Origin: Duganella alba
GTDB lineage: Bacteria > Pseudomonadota > Gammaproteobacteria > Burkholderiales > Burkholderiaceae_D
Reading direction: 5' to 3'
Assembly (NCBI RefSeq): GCF_009674495.1
Contig: NZ_WKJN01000006.1
Location: 62,001 to 126,000 of the forward strand
Length of the DNA: 64,000 nt
Below, in pieces: positions 46,713 through 56,574 of the stretch (within the stretch, counting starts at the first letter, position 1; each line of letters starts with the position of its first letter). Under the pieces are notes generated by a model. That model searched no databases. It had not been told where the DNA came from and saw only the letters and a list, made by a program, of their open reading frames with translations. The position numbers were made by a program, and so were the translations under genes.

Positions 46713-48176
46713 TTACTCGGTAACGGCCAGGCTGGCGCGCGCCGTCGGCCTGCCACGCACCCACACGGTGTCGACCGTGTCGTAGGCGCGCACGTCCTTC
46801 AGCGGCGACTCCTTCATCAGCACCAGATTGGCCAGCTTGCCCGGCTCGATGGTGCCCACGTCCTTCTCCACATGGAAGGCGCGCGCATTGTTGATGGTGG
46901 CCGCCTTGAAAATCTGCTCCAGCGACAGGCCGGCGTTGCGCAGGTTCTGCATCTCCAGGTAGCCGTTCAGGCCGGGGATGTTGCCGTAGGTTGGCGACGA
47001 TGGCGTGTCGGTGCCGAACAGGAAGTTGGCGTTCCTGCTCGCCAAATAGGCAACCACCTGGCGCTGGCGGCGCAGCGGCGCTTCCATGCCCTGGCGGACT
47101 GCTTCGTCGGTTTGATCCTCTTCCGCCACTTCTTCCTTGAACCAGTTGCCTTCTGGCGTTTTCAGCCAGGCCAGCATGGCCGGCGGCAGCAGCCTGGCCA
47201 GCGCCGGCGTGTTCAAATATTCCGGATCGACATAGGCGCGCAGGCCGTACAGCACCTGCATGGTCGGCTGGTAGCCGATGTTGCGGTCGACGATTTTATC
47301 CAGCAGCTGCTTGATTTCGTCCGGCAGCTCGGACGCGTTGTTCAGCGCGCCCCAGTGCCACATGCCGTGGGCCAGCACGTCGACGCCGCCGTTGACGGCG
47401 AAGGTCTGCGCCTCGAAGGAATTGCCGTGCGTGACCAGCGTCAGGCCAGCCTTGGTCGCGGCCGCGCGCACTTCGCCGTAGATGGCCGGACTCATCACCG
47501 GCAGGTTGCGCTGGTTGCCGAAGCCGTGTTCGTAGTGGGTTTTGACGCAGACCGCGCCGTCCGCCTTGACGCGGGCGACGCCTTTGGCCGGCGTGTAATC
47601 CTCCGGCTTGTAGCGCGCGGGGATTTTGTCGGCCTGCGCCGGGTCGTAGATGAAGTTGGAAAACACCTCGAAACGGTGTTCGGGCGGCGCATAGGAAGAC
47701 GGGTAGCCGTTGGCAAACACCAGCGGCGCGCCGCAGTCGTAGATATCCGGATGCAGCGGCATGGCCTTGACCCTGTCGATGAATTCGCGGCTGCCGGCAG
47801 CCAGGTCGATCACCGTCGTATAGCCATAATAGAGGTAGGATCGCGGCATTTGCGCGAAGTAGGCCTTGGCCATCTCCTGCATGTGGTCGGCCTGTTCGAA
47901 GCTCATGCCGGGCACGGCAAACAGGTGGACGTGCGAGTCGATCAGGCCGGGCGTCAGGTAGTAGCCCTTGCCGTCGATGCGGGTGGCGCCTTTCGGACTG
48001 GCGGCCCGGGCGTTGCGCTCCACGCGGACGATGTGCTCGTCCTGAATCAGAACGCTGCCGGTCTCGATGCGCTCCAGTTTTTCCGGCGACACCAGCTTGA
48101 CGTTGGTGATCCAGGTCTGGCCGGCGAGGGCCGGTGCGCAGATGAACAGGCTGGCGAGAAGGGCGGTGATTTTCAT
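46713..48176 (-). CDS. Exported amidohydrolase
   Basis: 487 residues. Signal peptide MKITALLASLFICAPALA-GQ. Amidohydrolase metal motif LIDSHVHLF, later THYEHGFG, VTHGNSFE, AHGMWHW and LFGTDTPSSP, plus C-terminal EPGKLANLVLMKESPL. It belongs to the imidazolonepropionase/prolidase-like branch; a periplasmic enzyme acting on a cyclic amide, dipeptide or lactone is likely. AAGGAGCCCAGC precedes the start. Confidence 0.88.
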   Translation of the reverse strand: MKITALLASLFICAPALAGQTWITNVKLVSPEKLERIETGSVLIQDEHIVRVERNARAASPKGATRIDGKGYYLTPGLIDSHVHLFAVPGMSFEQADHMQEMAKAYFAQMPRSYLYYGYTTVIDLAAGSREFIDRVKAMPLHPDIYDCGAPLVFANGYPSSYAPPEHRFEVFSNFIYDPAQADKIPARYKPEDYTPAKGVARVKADGAVCVKTHYEHGFGNQRNLPVMSPAIYGEVRAAATKAGLTLVTHGNSFEAQTFAVNGGVDVLAHGMWHWGALNNASELPDEIKQLLDKIVDRNIGYQPTMQVLYGLRAYVDPEYLNTPALARLLPPAMLAWLKTPEGNWFKEEVAEEDQTDEAVRQGMEAPLRRQRQVVAYLASRNANFLFGTDTPSSPTYGNIPGLNGYLEMQNLRNAGLSLEQIFKAATINNARAFHVEKDVGTIEPGKLANLVLMKESPLKDVRAYDTVDTVWVRGRPTARASLAVTE

Positions 48177-48253
48177 GCTGGGCTCCTTGTTGAGATGGCC
48201 CAGTGTCGCGTCGCCAGCGCCGTTTTGCGTCGCAAATGATGATTTGGCACCCG

Positions 48254-49345
48254 CTACGCGGCGGTTTTGGCCTGCTCGCGGAATTCGCCCGGCGTCATGC
48301 CGGTCGCTTTTTTAAATGCCCTGTTCATCGCGCTTTTGCTGTTAAATCCAGCGATCAGCGACAGGTCGAGGATGCTGGTGCTGGTCTGTTGCAGGGAGAT
48401 TTTGAGCGCCTCGACACGATAACGGTTCAGGTAATCGGCAAAATTGGCATTGCAATGCTGGTTGATCAGCTGGGACAGTTCGTGCGGCGTCATCGCCACC
48501 TGCGCGGCCAGGTCTTCCAGCTTCAGTTCGCCGTTGCGGTAGGGCTGGTCGCGTTCCATGCAGGCGGTCAGGCGCGCTAGAAAGGCGTCGCGGTCGGCTG
48601 CGGATAACTGTTTGTCGGCGTAGCGTGGCTTGGGCTGTGGCAGCGCCTGTGGACGGTAGCCCAGCGGCAGGCGCATCGCGATGTAGGCGGTGGCGAACAC
48701 GAACAGCATCAGCGCGCCGCCATCGACCGCCTCGACCGACAGCGGCAGGTCGGCGTCAACGGCCGCCATGATCACCGCCGCCACGCTCAAGACCGCGCTG
48801 AGCAGCCAGGTGCGCATCAACCGGCGCAGGTCGGCCACCAGCGCCGAACCGGCCGGCACGCGCCGCACCAGGCAGTAGCCGGCGCGCAGGTAAAAAAACA
48901 GGATCAGCAGTTTGGCCACCGCCGCCAGCGCCAGATACCACGGCCAGCCATGCCACTGGCGCATCCAGGCCAGTTTTTCGTCAGCCGAACGCAAGTAGAA
49001 AGGCAGCATGGCAAAGGTGGCGACCACGAACGGGACAAAATGCAGCCACGCGCGGCGGCCCAGCGGCTGGTCCGACAGCATCGCATGCAGGTAGAGATAC
49101 AGCAGTGGCCCCACCGCCAGCCCAAGCGTGACGATGGCCAGCGCGCTGTGCGGATAGTCGCGGTACAGATGATTCAGGCCCAGCCAGGCGTGGCCGATGA
49201 TGGCTGAAAAAATCAGCAGCAGCGCCGACAGCAGCCGGTTGGCGGTGCGCATTTCCGGCTGGCGCGGGTTGAGCAGCGCGATGCTGAGAAAAACAGCCTG
49301 GGCGATTGCCGCCAGAAACAGCCAGGAAATGATTGTATTCACCAT
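48254..49345 (-). CDS. AraC-type regulator with N-terminal membrane domain
   Basis: 363 residues. The first about 230 residues contain roughly seven hydrophobic helices (starting IISWLFLAAIAQAVFLSIAL). The C-terminal AraC domain has LKLEDLAAQVAMTPHELSQL and ILDLSLIAGFNSKSAMNRAF, ending GMTPGEFREQ. Such regulators sense envelope signals directly. Divergent from the TPR gene and adjacent to the amidohydrolase, either of which could be its target. Confidence 0.88.
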   Translation of the reverse strand: MVNTIISWLFLAAIAQAVFLSIALLNPRQPEMRTANRLLSALLLIFSAIIGHAWLGLNHLYRDYPHSALAIVTLGLAVGPLLYLYLHAMLSDQPLGRRAWLHFVPFVVATFAMLPFYLRSADEKLAWMRQWHGWPWYLALAAVAKLLILFFYLRAGYCLVRRVPAGSALVADLRRLMRTWLLSAVLSVAAVIMAAVDADLPLSVEAVDGGALMLFVFATAYIAMRLPLGYRPQALPQPKPRYADKQLSAADRDAFLARLTACMERDQPYRNGELKLEDLAAQVAMTPHELSQLINQHCNANFADYLNRYRVEALKISLQQTSTSILDLSLIAGFNSKSAMNRAFKKATGMTPGEFREQAKTAA

Positions 49346-49415
49346 GATACAAATCCTGACATTTTTTATAACTCAAAGCAATTACAATTCACTCAATATT
49401 GCGGAGGGATGAACG

Positions 49416-50603
49416 ATGAAAACTGGAGTTGCAGTGGGGTTGTCGCTGGCGCTGGTCTGTGCCGCCGGTCATGCGTCGGTGTTGCCGAACAAGGCGGCCG
49501 AACCGTTGGTCAATGAAGCCAATGTGCTGGTCGCGCAGGGCAAGTATCAGGAAGGGATCGCCAAATTCCAGGAGGCCGCCAAGGCCGATCCGGCCGCCTC
49601 GGGACCGCTGTCGGGCATCGCCAATGTGCTGTTCAAGGCCTCGTTCAACGCCAAAGGCGATGCGGCGGTCAAGCTGCGGCAGCAGGCCGAGGGCGTGGCG
49701 CGGCAGGCGCTCACGCTGGGGGCCGACGATCCGCTGGCGCAGGAAGTGCTGCGCAACCTCACCGACGACAAACCGGCGCCGCTACACATGCCGAACCAGG
49801 CGGCATGGAAGGCGATGCAGGAAGGCGAAGTGCTGTTCCATTCGAACAAGCTGGACGAGGCGCTGGCCAAATACGATGAATCGCTGCGGCTCGATCCCTT
49901 GTATTCCACCGCCGCAGTGAATGCCGGCGATTGCTTCTTCGTGCAAAAGAAATGGCCGGAAGCCGAAGAACGCTTCCGCAAGGCCACCGGGATCGAACCG
50001 CTCAATGGCCAGGCATGGCGTTTCCTGGCCGATGCGCTGGGATGGCAGGGCAAATGGTCTGCCTACGAAACGGCGCTGTTCAACGGCGTTGCGGCGCAGC
50101 CGAACCAGTTGCCGACGTGGGACAAGCTGGCGTCCTACCGCAACAAACAGGGTTATCCCCTGACGGCGCTGAACCTGAAGCGCAAGTCGCGCGTGGTGCT
50201 GGACCCGGAAAGCGGCAAGTTCACCATCAAGCTCGACTCCGACTTCACCGCCGCCGGCAAGCAGGTGCCGGATGGCGCGCTATGGCTGGCGGTGGCGCAA
50301 TATGAGGTCAACGCCCGTAGCAAAAACCAGCAGGAGAAAGTCGCGGACCAGCCGTTTGCGATCGAGGTGCAGGCCTGGCGCACCGGCCTGGCCATCATCG
50401 ATGAAACGGTGGCCAACGGCGGCGCGGACATCAGCGATCCGGCGTTGCTGAATCTCCGCATGCTGGCCAAAGACGACCAGCTGGAAGCAGGGCTGCTGCT
50501 GCTGGCGTACCGCGAATCCTGGCGCGCCGAATTCGAAGCGTGGAAAACAGCGCACCCGGACGGCATCCGCAAATTCGTGAATACCTACGCGCTGCGTCCT
50601 TAG
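49416..50603 (+). CDS. Exported tetratricopeptide-repeat protein
   Basis: 395 residues. Signal peptide to AGHAS-VL, then TPR-like repeats (LVNEANVLVAQGKYQEGIAK; MQEGEVLFHSNKLDEALAKY; NAGDCFFVQKKWPEAEERFR). The C-terminal half (from about 260) is a different domain with few repeats. Likely a periplasmic or outer-membrane adaptor; not recognised further. AGGGATGAACG precedes the start. Four-base overlap with the convergent HPRT gene. Confidence 0.85.
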   Translation: MKTGVAVGLSLALVCAAGHASVLPNKAAEPLVNEANVLVAQGKYQEGIAKFQEAAKADPAASGPLSGIANVLFKASFNAKGDAAVKLRQQAEGVARQALTLGADDPLAQEVLRNLTDDKPAPLHMPNQAAWKAMQEGEVLFHSNKLDEALAKYDESLRLDPLYSTAAVNAGDCFFVQKKWPEAEERFRKATGIEPLNGQAWRFLADALGWQGKWSAYETALFNGVAAQPNQLPTWDKLASYRNKQGYPLTALNLKRKSRVVLDPESGKFTIKLDSDFTAAGKQVPDGALWLAVAQYEVNARSKNQQEKVADQPFAIEVQAWRTGLAIIDETVANGGADISDPALLNLRMLAKDDQLEAGLLLLAYRESWRAEFEAWKTAHPDGIRKFVNTYALRP

Positions 50604-51169
50604 CCTTCGGTGTTAATCGCCCACAGGCCCGGCAGGTTGCGCCAGTAGCCGTAGGCATCCATGCCGAAGCCGACCACGAAGCGGTTCGGGATGGTGATGC
50701 CGACGATGTCGGCCTGCACCGGCTTGCTCTTGCCAATGGCCTTGTCGGCAAACACCGCCAGGATCACTTCCTTGGCGCCCATGTCCAGCAGGCGCTGTTT
50801 GACGTGGGCCAGCGTTTCGCCTTCATCCAGAATATCGTCCAGCACGATCACGGTGCGGCCGCTGACGTTCGAACGCGGCACCACTTTCCACACCACTTCG
50901 CCGCCCCTGTCCTCGTCGCCGTAACGGCTGACGTGGATGTAGTCGAATTCCAGCGGGAAGGTCAGCTGCGGCAGCAGGTTGCCGGTAAAGATCACGGCGC
51001 CGCCCATCACGCCCAGCACCAGCGGGAATTCCTCGCTGTCCGGCCGGTCGTAGCGGGCGTTGAGGGTATCGGCCATGGCGGTGACGGCGTTGTCGACGTC
51101 CTGCTTGGTGTACAGTTCTTCGGCGCTCTGCATCAGCGCGCGGGCGCGGTTGTGGTGGAAGTCTTGCAT
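50600..51169 (-). CDS. hpt: Hypoxanthine-guanine phosphoribosyltransferase
   Basis: 189 residues. The phosphoribosyl-pyrophosphate motif VIVLDDILDEGETL and flanking LVLGVMGGAVIFTGNLL fit hypoxanthine-guanine phosphoribosyltransferase. The sequence matches the betaproteobacterial hypoxanthine/guanine type. Purine salvage in the cytosol. Separate from the paaK-like gene by 46 bases. Confidence 0.93.
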   Translation of the reverse strand: MQDFHHNRARALMQSAEELYTKQDVDNAVTAMADTLNARYDRPDSEEFPLVLGVMGGAVIFTGNLLPQLTFPLEFDYIHVSRYGDEDRGGEVVWKVVPRSNVSGRTVIVLDDILDEGETLAHVKQRLLDMGAKEVILAVFADKAIGKSKPVQADIVGITIPNRFVVGFGMDAYGYWRNLPGLWAINTEG

Positions 51170-51215
51170 GATATTTTTGTTAAACCAAAACGTGAAGGAC
51201 GATATTATCCCTCAA

Positions 51216-52469
51216 TTAGTCGTAATCACGCACATCCGCGATCACCTTGCCGTCGTTGGGCAGGCTGCCGACCATGACAAACCGCACCTCGCCACGCAGC
51301 TTGGTCAGCTTGCGGATCGATTCAACGATGTCCTCGCTGCTGGCGCTGGCGGGATCGGCGACTTCGCAATGCAGCGTCATCATGTCCTGCGCCACGCGTC
51401 CTGACACCACCAGGCGCGCCTTCACAATCGCCGGATGACGCTGCGTGATGTCATGCACCTGCGACGGATGCACGAACATGCCGCGTACCTTGGTGGTCTG
51501 GTCGGCGCGGCCCAGCCAGCCCTTGATGCGGGTGTTGGTGCGGCCGCAGGGCGAGGGCGCCGCATCGGTCAGAATCGCCGACAGGTCGCCGGTGGCAAAG
51601 CGGATCAGCGGGTAGTCGGGATTGAACACGGTGACCACCACTTCGCCCACTTCGCCCGCAGGTACAGGCTCGCCGCTGCCGGGGCGGACGATTTCCAGGA
51701 TCACGTCTTCATCCAGCACCATGCCCGGATCGCGCACGCCGCCGCTGCGCGTTTCGTAGGCGATGTTGCCGATATCGGCGGAAGCGTAGACCTGCAGCAC
51801 GCCCGGCAGGCCATGCTCGCCGAACCAGGTGCGCAGCGATTCAGGCAGCGCCTCGGCGCTGACCAGCGCATGCCGGATGCTGTTGATGTCGGCGCCCATC
51901 TGCTGCGCCTTCTCGATGATGATCTTTAAAAACGACGGCGTGCCGACGTAGGTGTCCGGTCGCAGCGCCTGGATGGCCTGCACCTGCATTTCGGTCTGGC
52001 CGCTGCCGGCCGGGATCACCGCGCAGCCGATGCGCGCGGCGCCGCCTTCGACCATGAAAGCGGCCGGCGTGAAATGGTAGGCGAAGCAGTTTTGCAGCAG
52101 GCCGCCGGCACGCACGCCGGCCGCGTACATGGGCCGCGCGAAGCGCCACCAGTCCTGGCCGCGTCCTTCCGGATCGAAGATGGGGCCGGGCGACATGTAG
52201 ACGCGCGCCAGCTGGCCCACCGGCGTGGTGTTCAAGCCGCCGAATGGCGCCTGCCGCGTTTGCAGGTCGTGCAGGTCCGACTTGCGCGTGACCGGCAGCG
52301 TGGCCAGCGCCGCGCGGCTGTTGATATCCGCCGCGTTGACGTCCTTGAGGATGCGCGACCATCCGGCCGCCGCCTTGGCGCGCGCCACCAGCTGCGGCAA
52401 ACGCGCCATCAGTTCACGCTCGCGCTGATCGGGTGGGCGGGCTTCCAGGTTGTCCAGTGTGTCGGTCAT
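51216..52469 (-). CDS. Phenylacetate-CoA ligase-like protein with degenerate P-loop
   Basis: 417 residues, PaaK-like. Downstream motifs are present: ASADIGNIAYET, GDLSAIL, RIKGWLGRADQTTKVRGMFV and a C-terminal DGKVIADV lysine. The Gly/Ser/Thr-rich AMP-binding loop expected near residue 90 (SSGTTGKP type) is replaced by YMSPGPIFDPEGRG. It therefore belongs to the liv-linked subgroup and may bind CoA esters differently. Last gene of the operon that starts at 59355. Confidence 0.8.
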   Translation of the reverse strand: MTDTLDNLEARPPDQRERELMARLPQLVARAKAAAGWSRILKDVNAADINSRAALATLPVTRKSDLHDLQTRQAPFGGLNTTPVGQLARVYMSPGPIFDPEGRGQDWWRFARPMYAAGVRAGGLLQNCFAYHFTPAAFMVEGGAARIGCAVIPAGSGQTEMQVQAIQALRPDTYVGTPSFLKIIIEKAQQMGADINSIRHALVSAEALPESLRTWFGEHGLPGVLQVYASADIGNIAYETRSGGVRDPGMVLDEDVILEIVRPGSGEPVPAGEVGEVVVTVFNPDYPLIRFATGDLSAILTDAAPSPCGRTNTRIKGWLGRADQTTKVRGMFVHPSQVHDITQRHPAIVKARLVVSGRVAQDMMTLHCEVADPASASSEDIVESIRKLTKLRGEVRFVMVGSLPNDGKVIADVRDYD

Positions 52470-52477
52470 GACGGTCC

Positions 52478-53287
52478 TTATGCCAGCCAGCGCTTGCGGC
52501 GCCGGTAAAATTTCATGTCGCGGAAGCTCTTGCGGCCGGCGCCGGAGACGCCAAGGTAGAACTCCTTGACGTCTTCGTTGCAGGACAGGTCGGCCGCCGC
52601 GCCTTCCATCACCACGCGGCCGTTTTCCAGGATGTAGCCGAAGTCCGCATAGCGCAAGGCGATGCTGGTGTTCTGCTCGGCCAGCAGGAAGGAGACGTTC
52701 TCCTTGCTGTTCAAATCCTTGACGATGCCGAAGATCTCTTCAACGATCTGCGGCGCGATACCCATCGACGGTTCGTCCAGCAAAATCATCGACGGCCTGG
52801 CCATCAGCGCACGGCCGATGGCGCACATCTGCTGCTCGCCGCCGGAGGTGTAGCCGGCCTGGCTGCCGCGCCGCTCGCGCAGTCGTGGAAAGTAGTGGTA
52901 GACCTTTTCCAGCGATGCCTTCAGTTCCGAACGGGAGGCGTTGCGCGTGTAGGCGCCGGTCAACAGGTTTTCCTCGATGGTCAGGTGGCCGAAGCAGTGG
53001 CGGCCTTCCATCACCTGCGACAGGCCGCGCCTGACCAGTTCATTCGGCGTCAGCTGGTCGATGCGTTCGCCCTTGAACTGGACTTCGCCCTTGGTCACGT
53101 CGCCACGCTCGCCGCGCAGCAGCGTGGAGATGGTTTTCAGCGTGGTCGACTTGCCGGCGCCGTTGGCGCCCAGCAGCGCGACGATCTTCCCTTGCGGGAC
53201 TTGCAGCGACACGCCTTTCAGCACAAGGATGACGTGGTCGTAGATAACTTCCACGTTATTCACAGACAGATACGGAGCGGCCATCAT
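52478..53287 (-). CDS. livF: Branched-chain-type ABC transporter ATPase (LivF-like)
   Basis: 269 residues from ATG 53287 (MMAAPYLSV), which overlaps the binding-protein stop (ATGA). Walker A LLGANGAGKST, signature TSGGEQQMCAIGRALM and Walker B MILLDEPSMG are intact; the protein belongs to the LivF half of the pair. A C-terminal extension rich in Arg/Lys is present (SFRDMKFYRRRKRW). One of two ATPases of this importer. Confidence 0.92.
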   Translation of the reverse strand: MMAAPYLSVNNVEVIYDHVILVLKGVSLQVPQGKIVALLGANGAGKSTTLKTISTLLRGERGDVTKGEVQFKGERIDQLTPNELVRRGLSQVMEGRHCFGHLTIEENLLTGAYTRNASRSELKASLEKVYHYFPRLRERRGSQAGYTSGGEQQMCAIGRALMARPSMILLDEPSMGIAPQIVEEIFGIVKDLNSKENVSFLLAEQNTSIALRYADFGYILENGRVVMEGAAADLSCNEDVKEFYLGVSGAGRKSFRDMKFYRRRKRWLA

Positions 53288-54588
53288 TTCGCGCAGGCCG
53301 GCGTGATTTTCTTCTCGGCCGCATAGGCCGCGGAGCTTTCTTCCAGCAGTTGGCGGGTCAGCGCCTTGTCGCCGACGATCCAGTTCGGCGTGACGGCATT
53401 CCACTTCTTGCCATCCCACTGCTGCACCTTGACCGCGCCGGAGCCTTCATGATCCTCGCAACTGGTCTTCACTACCGGCAGCATGCCGAAGGCGCCGATG
53501 GCTTTCTGCCGCGCCTCGTCCACGTTCAGGTTCTCCAGGCCCCAGCGCATTTGCTCGCCGGTGATGCGCTTGCCCTTGCCAAATTTCTCCTGCGCGGTGC
53601 GGATCGCCTCCACCCACAGGATCGCTGCGCTCACGCCGCGCATGTGGTACACGCTGCCGATGCGCGATGCATCGGCCATATTGCCCTTGCCGGCGTCGTA
53701 GAGTTTTTTGCGGATCTCATCGAGCACCGGGTAATTGCCGGGCGTGTTGAAGGTCATGGCGCTGTAGCCCTTGGCCGCATCGCCTGTCGGTACGGTGTCT
53801 TCTTCCGAACCGGCCCACCACACGCCGAGGATTTTCTCGCGCGGGAAGCCGTTGCGCTGCGCGGTCTTGATGGCCACCGCGTTCATTGATCCCCAGCCCC
53901 ACAGGATCACGTGATCCGGCTTGGCCTGGCGGATCTGCAGCCACTGTGACTGCTGCTCGCTGCCAGGTGGCGTGACGGGGATCTTGATCAGTTCAAAGCC
54001 ATATTGTTTCGACAGCGCCTCCAGCACCGGCAAGGGTTCCTTGCCGAACGCCGAGTCGTGATACAGGTGCACGATTTTCTTGCCTTTCAGCTTGGCCATG
54101 CCTCCTTCCTTGTCGCCAAGGTATTTGATCATCGCGGCGGCCTGGTTCCAGTAGCTGGTAATCAGCGGGAAGACATAGGGGAAGACCTTGCCGTTGGCGG
54201 CGTCCGAGCGGCCGTAGCCGATCATCGTCATCGGGATTTTATCGACGGCCAGACGATCCAGGATGCCGTAGGCCACACCGGTGGACAATGGTTCGACCAG
54301 CGTCGCGCCGCCGTTTTTGGTTTTCAGCCGCTCGTAGCACTCCACGCCGCGCGATGGGTTGTATTCCGTCTCGCACTCTTCCCATGAAATCTTCACGCCG
54401 TTCACGCCGCCGGACAGATTCACCAGGTTGAAGTAGTCGATAATCCCGCCATAAAAGCCGGAACCGCCCGCCGCATAAGGGCCGACGCGATACGAGGGCA
54501 GGGCGATGTACTGTTCCGCGGGCTGCGCGATGGCCGCGCCGTTGGCGGCCAGTAACAGCACTGCGATGAGGGATGCGAAGCGTTTCAT
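53284..54588 (-). CDS. Periplasmic substrate-binding protein of liv-type transporter
   Basis: 434 residues. Signal peptide MKRFASLIAVLLLAANGAAIA-QP. The mature protein is a type I binding fold (AAGGSGFYGGIIDYFNLVNL; HLYHDSAFGKEPLPVLEAL). In this context, with two acyl-CoA ligase genes, it more likely binds an aromatic or aliphatic acid than an amino acid. Placed between livM and livF. Confidence 0.88.
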   Translation of the reverse strand: MKRFASLIAVLLLAANGAAIAQPAEQYIALPSYRVGPYAAGGSGFYGGIIDYFNLVNLSGGVNGVKISWEECETEYNPSRGVECYERLKTKNGGATLVEPLSTGVAYGILDRLAVDKIPMTMIGYGRSDAANGKVFPYVFPLITSYWNQAAAMIKYLGDKEGGMAKLKGKKIVHLYHDSAFGKEPLPVLEALSKQYGFELIKIPVTPPGSEQQSQWLQIRQAKPDHVILWGWGSMNAVAIKTAQRNGFPREKILGVWWAGSEEDTVPTGDAAKGYSAMTFNTPGNYPVLDEIRKKLYDAGKGNMADASRIGSVYHMRGVSAAILWVEAIRTAQEKFGKGKRITGEQMRWGLENLNVDEARQKAIGAFGMLPVVKTSCEDHEGSGAVKVQQWDGKKWNAVTPNWIVGDKALTRQLLEESSAAYAAEKKITPACAK

Positions 54589-54609
54589 AGACTTGTCTCC
54601 TGTATTTTT

Positions 54610-55668
54610 TTAGTGAGGGAACGGCCACAGACGCAATTTCTCTTTACCTATTTGCCACAAACGCGCCAAGCCATGCGGCTCGACGATCAAGAAGAAGATA
54701 ATCAGTGCGCCGAACACCATCAGCTCCAGGTTGGAGGCAACGCTGGTCGGCAGCGCAAGGCTGTGCGCCACAATGTTCAGCATCACCGGCAGCAGCACGA
54801 TGAAGGCCGCGCCCAGGAAGGAGCCAAGCACCGAACCGACGCCGCCGATGATAATCATGAACAGGATGCGGAACGACAGATCGAGGTTGTAGGCTTCCGG
54901 CTCCACGGTGCCGAGATACGCATATGCATACAGCGCGCCGGCCACGCCGCAGTAGAACGAGCTGACGGCGAACGCCAGCAGCTTGGTGCGCATCAGGCGG
55001 AAGCCGATCACTTCGGCCGCCACGTCCATGTCGCGCACCGCCATCCACGAGCGGCCGACATTGGAACGGATCATGTTCTTGGCCAGCAGCGCCATCACCG
55101 CCACCACGGCCAGCACCAGCAGGTATTTGCTGGCCGGCGTATCGAAGACATAGCCAAGGATGACGATGGGTTGCGCGGTGATGACGCCGGAAGAGCTGTA
55201 GTTGGTCAGATAGGGAATCTTGGTCAGGCACCAGACCACGAAGAACTGCGTGGCCAGCGTGGCGGCGGCCAAATAGAAGCCACGGATGCGCAGCGACGGC
55301 AGCCCGAACGCAATGCCGACCAGCGCCGCGCTCAAGCCTCCCAGCACAAACGCCAGCAGCACCGGCAGGCCGGGAATGCGCAGGATGAAGTTATACGAAG
55401 CGAAGGCGCCCACCGCCATGAAAGCCGCCGTGCCGAGCGACAGCTGGCCCGCGTAGCCGGTCAGGATATTCAGGCCGATCGCGGCCAGCGAGAAAATCAA
55501 AAACGGTATCAGGATCGCCGACAGCGCATACGGCGACGCAAGCAGCGGCACGGCGACAATCGCCACCGCCATCAGCGCCAGCAGCGCAATGCGGTCCTGC
55601 AGAATAGGGAAGATCTGGCCGTCGGCCTGGTAGCTGGTCTTGAACTGTCCTGCTTCGCGATAGAGCAT
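54610..55668 (-). CDS. livM: ABC transporter permease (LivM-like)
   Basis: 352 residues with about ten membrane helices. GLNILTGYAGQLSLGTAAFM and GGVGSVLGSFLGAAF are the LivM motifs. Ends in a short cytoplasmic tail EPHGLARLWQIGKEKL. Forms the channel with the LivH-like subunit. Confidence 0.92.
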   Translation of the reverse strand: MLYREAGQFKTSYQADGQIFPILQDRIALLALMAVAIVAVPLLASPYALSAILIPFLIFSLAAIGLNILTGYAGQLSLGTAAFMAVGAFASYNFILRIPGLPVLLAFVLGGLSAALVGIAFGLPSLRIRGFYLAAATLATQFFVVWCLTKIPYLTNYSSSGVITAQPIVILGYVFDTPASKYLLVLAVVAVMALLAKNMIRSNVGRSWMAVRDMDVAAEVIGFRLMRTKLLAFAVSSFYCGVAGALYAYAYLGTVEPEAYNLDLSFRILFMIIIGGVGSVLGSFLGAAFIVLLPVMLNIVAHSLALPTSVASNLELMVFGALIIFFLIVEPHGLARLWQIGKEKLRLWPFPH

Positions 55669-55671
55669 GGT

Positions 55672-56574
55672 TCAGATTCTCCGGATGATTTTTTCGCCGA
55701 ACAGCCCTTCGGGCCGCACCAGCAGGAACAGCAAGGCCAGCACGTAAGGGAACCAGCCCTCGATGCCGCCGCCGACTATCGGTCCGATGTAGACCTCGGC
55801 CAGCTTTTCGGAAGCGCCGATAATCAGCCCGCCGACAATCGCGCCCGGCATGGAGGTAAAGCCGCCAAGGATCAGCACCGGCAGCGCCTTCAGCGCCACA
55901 AACGTCAGCGCGAACTGCACGCCATTGCGCGCGCCCCACAGCATGCCCGCCACCAGCGCCACCAGTCCCGCCACCGCCCACAGCACGGCCCAGATGCGTT
56001 GCAGCGGAATGCCCACCGCCAGCGCGGCCTGGTGATCGTCGGCGACAGCGCGCAGCGCGCGGCCCACTTTGGTTTTCGAGAACAGCAGGGCCAGCGTGGT
56101 CACCAGCAGCCCGCACACGGCGGCGGCCATGATGTCGAACTGCGAAACGAGGATGTTGTAGTTGTCCATCAGGTACTGCGACGGCACGTCTTCTATCGGC
56201 AGCTCCAGCTTGCGCACCTGCGCGCCGAACATCAGCTGCGCCAGGCCTTCGATGAAGAACGCCAGGCCGATGGTGGCCATGAACAGCGTGATCTCCGGCT
56301 GGTTGACCAGGGGCCGCAGCACCACGCGTTCGATCGCCAGGCCAAGCACTATCATCACCGCGACGGTGATCGGCAGCGCGATCCACAGCGAGACGCCCAG
56401 CTTGTCCATCACGCCCACGCAGGTCAGCGCGGCGAAGTACACCATCGCACCCTGCGCGAAGTTGAACACGCCGGATGCCTTATAAATCAGCACGAAGCCG
56501 ATCGCCACCAACGCATACATCACGCCCGACAGCAGGCCGCCAATCAGCACCTCGAAGAAGAAGTTCATCAGCAT
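55672..56574 (-). CDS. livH: ABC transporter permease (LivH-like)
   Basis: 300 residues with about eight membrane helices. GLLSGVMYALVAIGFVLIYK and GGFTSMPGAIVGGLIIG match LivH. ATG 56574 (MLMNFF) is used; ATG 56568, which overlaps the livG stop by one base, is equally possible. Three bases upstream of livM. Confidence 0.92.
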   Translation of the reverse strand: MLMNFFFEVLIGGLLSGVMYALVAIGFVLIYKASGVFNFAQGAMVYFAALTCVGVMDKLGVSLWIALPITVAVMIVLGLAIERVVLRPLVNQPEITLFMATIGLAFFIEGLAQLMFGAQVRKLELPIEDVPSQYLMDNYNILVSQFDIMAAAVCGLLVTTLALLFSKTKVGRALRAVADDHQAALAVGIPLQRIWAVLWAVAGLVALVAGMLWGARNGVQFALTFVALKALPVLILGGFTSMPGAIVGGLIIGASEKLAEVYIGPIVGGGIEGWFPYVLALLFLLVRPEGLFGEKIIRRI

